Shown piece after piece: positions 60,579-64,000 of a stretch of 64,000 nt of DNA. The number at the start of each line of letters is the position of its first letter. Within the stretch, counting starts at the first letter, position 1. The notes below the pieces were generated by a model. It saw nothing but the letters and a program-made list of their open reading frames with translations. It did no database searches and was not told where the DNA came from. The position numbers and the translations under genes are program-made. The stretch spans positions 2,170,001 to 2,234,000 of the forward strand of contig CBDFKF010000004.1 of assembly GCA_965248765.1 (NCBI GenBank), written 5' to 3'. The DNA is from CBDFKF01 sp965248765 (GTDB lineage Bacteria; Pseudomonadota; Alphaproteobacteria; VGEJ01).

Positions 60579-61309
60579 CACTAACCCTGGCCCATGTGCG
60601 AGTCACCGTCCTCGCGCTTCTGCGCACGCCCGCCTATGTTGTGGGAACGCTAGCCTTGCCGAGCCTCATCCTGATCTTCCTCGGCATCGGGCTCGCCGAC
60701 ACGACGGAGCGGGCCAACACCATCATGGCGTCTTTCACGGTTTTCGCCGTGATGGGCATCGCCTTCTTTCAGTTCGGCGTCGGCATCGCCGAGAGCCGGG
60801 CTTCCCCCTGGTCGACCTACCAGCGCATTTTGCCTGCGCCGTTGCTCGCCCGCTTGGCGGGAGCCGTCCTTCCGGCAATCCTGTTCTCCGCGGCCGCGGT
60901 GGCTCTCGTCATCCTGGTCGCGCACATCTTTATGCCAGTCGGCATCGGCGTCGTCGCCTGGCTCCGGCTCTGTGTGGTCCTGTTGGGAGGCAGCGTACCC
61001 CTGGCCTTGCTCGGCATCGCAATTGGGTATTGGGTCCCCCACCGGGCGGCCTTGCCGGTCGCCAACGTCGCCTACCTCGTGCTCGCCTTCGGCGGGGGTC
61101 TGTTCATCCCTCCGCAACTGTTTCCTGGGGTGCTTGATGCGGTGTCGCAATGCCTCGTGACCCGGCATCTCGTTGAGATGGCCTGGAACGCGGTCTCCGA
61201 TGCACCCTGGTCGCCGGTATCATGGATTTGGCTCGCCTGCTACACCATCGCCGGGTTGCTGCTCGCCGGCTGGGGCTATCGGCGCGATGAAGGAGAACGT
61301 TATCGCTGA
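60575..61309 (+). CDS. ABC-2 type transporter permease
   Basis: This 244-residue permease starts at a GTG (60575) overlapping the ATPase stop. It has six membrane helices (VGTLALPSLILIFLGIGLAD, IMASFTVFAVMGIAFFQFG, VLPAILFSAAAVALVILVAH, LCVVLLGGSVPLALLGIAIG, ANVAYLVLAFGGGLFIPPQL and a last one), as in the ABC-2 family. The P-Q-L-F-P-G segment is common in drug and teichoic acid exporters. With the ATPase it forms an exporter; the substrate is unknown. Confidence 0.9.
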   Translation: MTLTLAHVRVTVLALLRTPAYVVGTLALPSLILIFLGIGLADTTERANTIMASFTVFAVMGIAFFQFGVGIAESRASPWSTYQRILPAPLLARLAGAVLPAILFSAAAVALVILVAHIFMPVGIGVVAWLRLCVVLLGGSVPLALLGIAIGYWVPHRAALPVANVAYLVLAFGGGLFIPPQLFPGVLDAVSQCLVTRHLVEMAWNAVSDAPWSPVSWIWLACYTIAGLLLAGWGYRRDEGERYR

Positions 61310-61353
61310 GGCGAGGCAAAGCGTACCGGCGACCGAATTCAAGCTCGCACCCC

Positions 61354-61722
61354 CGCGACAGCTTCATCGGATGGACGCCGCATCTGCGCGAGAAGAACCT
61401 CCCCCTCGTGATCGACAATCCGCGGTTCCTCATCCTGCCCTGGATCACGATCCCCAACCTGGGCTCGCACATCCTCTCGCTGGTCCGCCGGCAACTGCCC
61501 GACGACTGGACCGAGCGCTACAGCACCACGCCCGTGCTCATCGAGACCTTCGTCGAGACCCCGCGCTTTACCGGCGCCTTGTACAAGGCGTCCGGCTGGA
61601 CTCTCGTCGGAACCACCAAGGGACGGGGCCGATACGACCGACACACCAGACGGGATCAACCGAAGAAGGACATCTGGCTCCGACCCCTGCGGAAGGACTG
61701 GCGGCACACTCTCAACCGGTGA
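61354..61722 (+). pseudogene. DruA/DUF4338-family C-terminal fragment
   Basis: The frame reads RDSFIGWTPHLREKNLPLVI, DNPRFLILPWITIPNLGSHI, LPDDWTERYSTTPVLIETFV, FTGALYKASGWTLVGTTKGR and KDIWLRPLRKDWRHTLNR, then a TGA. This is the C-terminal DUF4338 region of DruA-like proteins, found in the Druantia anti-phage system and also as mobile-element-linked genes. The first part of the domain is missing, and the in-frame GTG at 61408 is not a credible start. It follows the ABC operon by 45 bases. It is not expected to defend on its own. Confidence 0.72.
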
Positions 61723-62470
61723 GATCATGGTCCTCCGTCAGCCCTTGCGGCCCTTCATCACGCCGTGACCGAACAAAAACCACGGAACCACGGCACCACG
61801 GCACGACCGAATCCTTACCTGCTTACCGGTCAGAAGATGTCTGGATTTATAATGAATCCGCTTTCGGAACGCTTACGGTTGACAAAATCAGATTTGCCGC
61901 AGATAAAAGAAACCCCGAAAACACTAATGTTTACGGGGGTTTATATTGGTTGCGGGGGCTTGCAACAACCGAGACCGACATTCTATGGCCGTCTTAATTT
62001 AGTCGACAGTGTCAACCAGCGCACCACATGCCGCTAGTCATACCCAAGTTACGATTCATGAGAGCAAGCCAACAGCAGCTCGACGGCCGCCGAGGAACTT
62101 GCCATAAGCAATAATTTACGTAGACACGGGAAGCGGCAGATCACCGCCGCCTTGCCGCAACCGATGAAGGGCTATGAATGTCGCGTCCTTGCGCTGCCAC
62201 GACCAGTTCGGCCGTTTGAAGATGTCCGATCCGAAGAACCCACTCCAGAGCAATCGATTGGCGTGCTGATGAGCGCCGAACCCATGCGCGACCCATACTC
62301 CGTCTGCCTGTCGCCGCGCCGAAAGACCTTCTCCTTTAGGGAGAAATCTCCGATGTTTGGGCCTTTGGCGGCCGTACAGTCGTCTTCGCGAGCGCAAACG
62401 ATCTTGCCCTGCCCGAGGCGCGAATGACGCGCTGAGCGCGGCGGTGCGGCCGGGAAGAGGCGGTTTCCCC
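61723..62470. other. Gene-free, partly AT-rich stretch
   Basis: This 748-base region has no convincing gene. The 61765-62030 part is AT-richer than its surroundings and contains the terminator hairpin at 61910. The 62100-62470 part returns to the usual GC content, with only short frames. It separates the ABC exporter region from the sulfur genes. Confidence 0.5.
61910..61942. terminator. Intrinsic terminator-type hairpin
   Basis: AAACCCC (61910-61916) pairs with GGGGTTT (61936-61942), and an inner AAACA/TGTTT arm pairs around a CTAA loop, giving about 13 pairs. An A run precedes it and TTTATATT follows, so it could work in both directions. It lies about 190 bases after the DruA fragment in the AT-rich patch. 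Confidence 0.65.
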
Positions 62471-63496
62471 ATGTTCGAGGAACTGGGATTCGAGGAACTG
62501 ACACCGCTGACGGCTTCTGTGCTGCTGGGTCTGGTGCTCGGCTGCGCCTATGGCGCGTTGGCGCAGCGTAGCGCCCTGTGCCTGCGCCGCAGCCTTGTCG
62601 GGCAATGGCGCGATTGTCTGCCGGCGCTAGGCGCCTGGGCGATGGCGCTGGCGTGTGCGATCGCCGGAACCCGGCTGGCCGTTGCCACCGACCTGATCTC
62701 CTTCGAGGCGCACCGGTTTCTCGCGTCCGACGTGCCGGTCGCTTCCGCGCTGCTGGGCGGCGCGCTGTTCGGAGCCGGCATGGTGCTGACGGGAGGCTGC
62801 GTTTCGCGCCTTACGGTGCTGGTTGGCACCGGCAATTTGCGCGCCCTGTTCGTCCTGCTCGTCTTTGCCGTCACGGCCCATGCGGTGATGAAGGGCGCGC
62901 TGGCGCCGATACGCGAGGCGCTCGGCAACGCGACTGTTCGTGGCGGAGAGGCGACTGCGCTCACGGCGCTGCCCGGCGGCGAAGCCTGGCCGCTCGTCCT
63001 TGCACTCGCCGCGTTGGTCTTTGCGCTCCGCTCCGGTGCGCGGATCTCCCATCTGGCAATGGCGGGTGCGATCGGGCTGCTGGTGCCGCTCGGCTGGATC
63101 GGTACGGGCTTCGTACTGCTGGACGATTTCGATCCAATTCGGGTGCAGTCGCTGGGTTTCACAGGGCCGATGGCCGACACGTTGTTCTGGGCCGTGGCGG
63201 CAACGTCGATTCCCGCCGGTTTCGGCACCGGCCTTGCGGCGGGCGTCTTGGTCGGCAGCCTGGTCGCGGCGCTGGCGGCCGGCGAGTTCCGCTGGCAGAG
63301 CCTGGAAGGGCCACGGCAGACCGGCCGCTACCTGGCCGGCGCCGTGATGATGGGCGTGGGCGGTGTGCTGGCGGGCGGTTGCACAGTCGGCGCCGGTCTC
63401 TCCGGCGTCTCGACCGCGAGTCTTGCCGCTCTACTCGCGCTCGCCGCCATGGCAGCCTCAGCACGGGCCGTGGGGGTGATCCTCGCCGGTCGGTAG
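62471..63496 (+). CDS. YeeE/YedE family sulfur-compound transporter
   Basis: This 341-residue membrane protein starts MFEELGFEELTPLTASVLLG (62471). It has the two-fold YeeE/YedE repeat with about nine or ten helices. The conserved Cys motifs are GAGMVLTGGCVSRLTVLVGT in the first half and GVGGVLAGGCTVGAGLSGVS in the second. In TsuA (YeeE) such cysteines hand thiosulfate through the pore. It converges with the sulfide dehydrogenase gene, so these likely form a sulfur-oxidation neighbourhood. Thiosulfate is the likely but unproven substrate. Confidence 0.88.
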   Translation: MFEELGFEELTPLTASVLLGLVLGCAYGALAQRSALCLRRSLVGQWRDCLPALGAWAMALACAIAGTRLAVATDLISFEAHRFLASDVPVASALLGGALFGAGMVLTGGCVSRLTVLVGTGNLRALFVLLVFAVTAHAVMKGALAPIREALGNATVRGGEATALTALPGGEAWPLVLALAALVFALRSGARISHLAMAGAIGLLVPLGWIGTGFVLLDDFDPIRVQSLGFTGPMADTLFWAVAATSIPAGFGTGLAAGVLVGSLVAALAAGEFRWQSLEGPRQTGRYLAGAVMMGVGGVLAGGCTVGAGLSGVSTASLAALLALAAMAASARAVGVILAGR

Positions 63497-63514
63497 CGCG
63501 GGGCGGCCGCTACA

Positions 63515-63539
63515 GCGTTTCCGCCCAGAGCAGAAACGC
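63515..63539. terminator. Short hairpin between converging genes
   Basis: GCGTTTC (63515-63521) and GAAACGC (63533-63539) form a 7-bp stem with an 11-base loop in the 54-base gap between the converging transporter and dehydrogenase genes. There is no T tract, so it is a weak terminator candidate. Confidence 0.35.
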
Positions 63540-63550
63540 CGTCAACGGGC

Positions 63551-64000
63551 TCAGCTGAACATGTCCCCGGTAATGGCGGAATACCAGCCGATAGACTCCT
63601 CGTAGGTCGCCTTGCGGAGCTCCGCGCTTTCCCCGGTCTGGGAAATGAAGCCGTCGGTCTTGGCGATCTTCTCGTCGGTCGCTTCGTAGGAGGCACCGAC
63701 CTTGACGCCGTCATCGGTTCCGATAAGCGACCAGCAAGTGTTGGAGTAGCGCGCGGGGAACACCGTCGAGCCGGTGAGTGCGCCGCGCACCGCCATGGCA
63801 CAGACCTTAGCCTGGCTGTTGGCCGAAAAGCCCGACTTCGGCATGTCGCCCTGCAGCGCGGCGTCGCCCAGTACATGGATATTGGCGTCAGCCCGGCTCT
63901 GCATGGTGTACGGCACGATCGGCGCCCAGCCAGACTCGTCGGTGATGTCCGCACGCGCCGCGATGCGCCCCGCTTGCTGCGCGGGGATGACGTTGCAGAC
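63551..64000 (-). CDS. Flavocytochrome c sulfide dehydrogenase flavoprotein subunit, C-terminal part
   Basis: The visible 149 residues, cut by the right edge, are the C-terminus of a FccB/SoxF-type sulfide dehydrogenase. It oxidises sulfide in the periplasm with FAD and passes electrons to cytochrome c. VCNVIPAQQAGRIAARADIT and VPYTMQSRADANIHVLGDAA contain the FAD-binding G-D-A, followed by MPKSGFSANSQAKVCAMAVR and ARYSNTCWSLIG with the second redox Cys. The family C-terminus EESIGWYSAITGDMFS is complete. It converges with the YeeE-type transporter. Confidence 0.88.
   Translation of the reverse strand, partial: VCNVIPAQQAGRIAARADITDESGWAPIVPYTMQSRADANIHVLGDAALQGDMPKSGFSANSQAKVCAMAVRGALTGSTVFPARYSNTCWSLIGTDDGVKVGASYEATDEKIAKTDGFISQTGESAELRKATYEESIGWYSAITGDMFS

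Noticed and set aside
61765..62037. 90-codon open frame in the AT-rich patch
   Set aside because: The product has no motif, covers a terminator hairpin, and its composition looks like translated non-coding DNA.
1..64000. CRISPR arrays and rRNA genes
   Set aside because: No regularly spaced direct repeats and no rRNA core sequences were seen.

Overview
The window looks like GC-rich chromosomal DNA from an alphaproteobacterium, probably of the Rhodospirillales kind. This is inferred from composition, from the multi-PAS kinases, betaine transporter, trimethylamine-dehydrogenase-type enzymes and flavocytochrome c sulfide dehydrogenase, and from the abundance of IS5, IS256, IS630 and IS1182 elements; no marker gene fixes the taxon. 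Core genes are intact, but the accessory parts are full of frameshifts, one in-frame stop, and truncated genes.

Layout. 1-14.9 kb is a surface-polysaccharide locus: a regulator cut by the left edge, a frameshifted DegT aminotransferase, a family-4 glycosyltransferase, galE, a YdcF protein, gmhA, a phosphomannomutase/phosphoglucomutase, a Gfo/Idh dehydrogenase, a WecA/MraY-type initiating transferase and a hybrid histidine kinase. A small prophage remnant (Rad52-HNH fusion, Gp157, HTH regulator with a palindromic operator, HGGxxG protein) sits inside it at 2.8-5.8 kb. A tRNA-Gln(UUG) follows at 14.9 kb. 15-19.4 kb is a decay zone: a frameshifted SDR, an amidase stub, and IS256 and IS1182 elements, the latter splitting a gene that can be rejoined in frame. 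19.5-22.1 kb holds a ThDP-dependent enzyme translationally coupled to an unrecognised protein built of two copies of one domain. 22.2-33.7 kb carries a cyclic-nucleotide-binding protein, two head-to-head copies of one gene, an EamA transporter, a Nudix hydrolase, and two PAS histidine kinases (one broken) flanking a TPR-methyltransferase. 33.5-34.8 kb is a phage lysis cassette. 35.1-38.9 kb is a CUT2 sugar ABC transporter split by an IS5 element.

The most coherent accessory system is at 40.8-51.3 kb: proX-proV-proW(tandem fusion)-TMADH-like-etfB-etfA on the minus strand, and a divergent second TMADH homologue on the plus strand. The transporter would import betaine-like N-methylated compounds, two flavin/4Fe-4S dehydrogenases would oxidise N-methyl amines, and the ETF would carry the electrons. 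One dehydrogenase keeps the TMADH aromatic bowl. The other has lost two of its three residues, which implies a different substrate.

51.4-64 kb contains an IS630 element, a methyltransferase, an M16 zinc protease split by an amber codon, a mosaic of IS66/NnrS/IS256/IS630 scraps, a four-gene ABC exporter operon with a winged-helix regulator, a DruA-like (DUF4338) fragment, a YeeE/YedE sulfur transporter, and the C-terminal part of a FccB/SoxF-type sulfide dehydrogenase running off the right edge.
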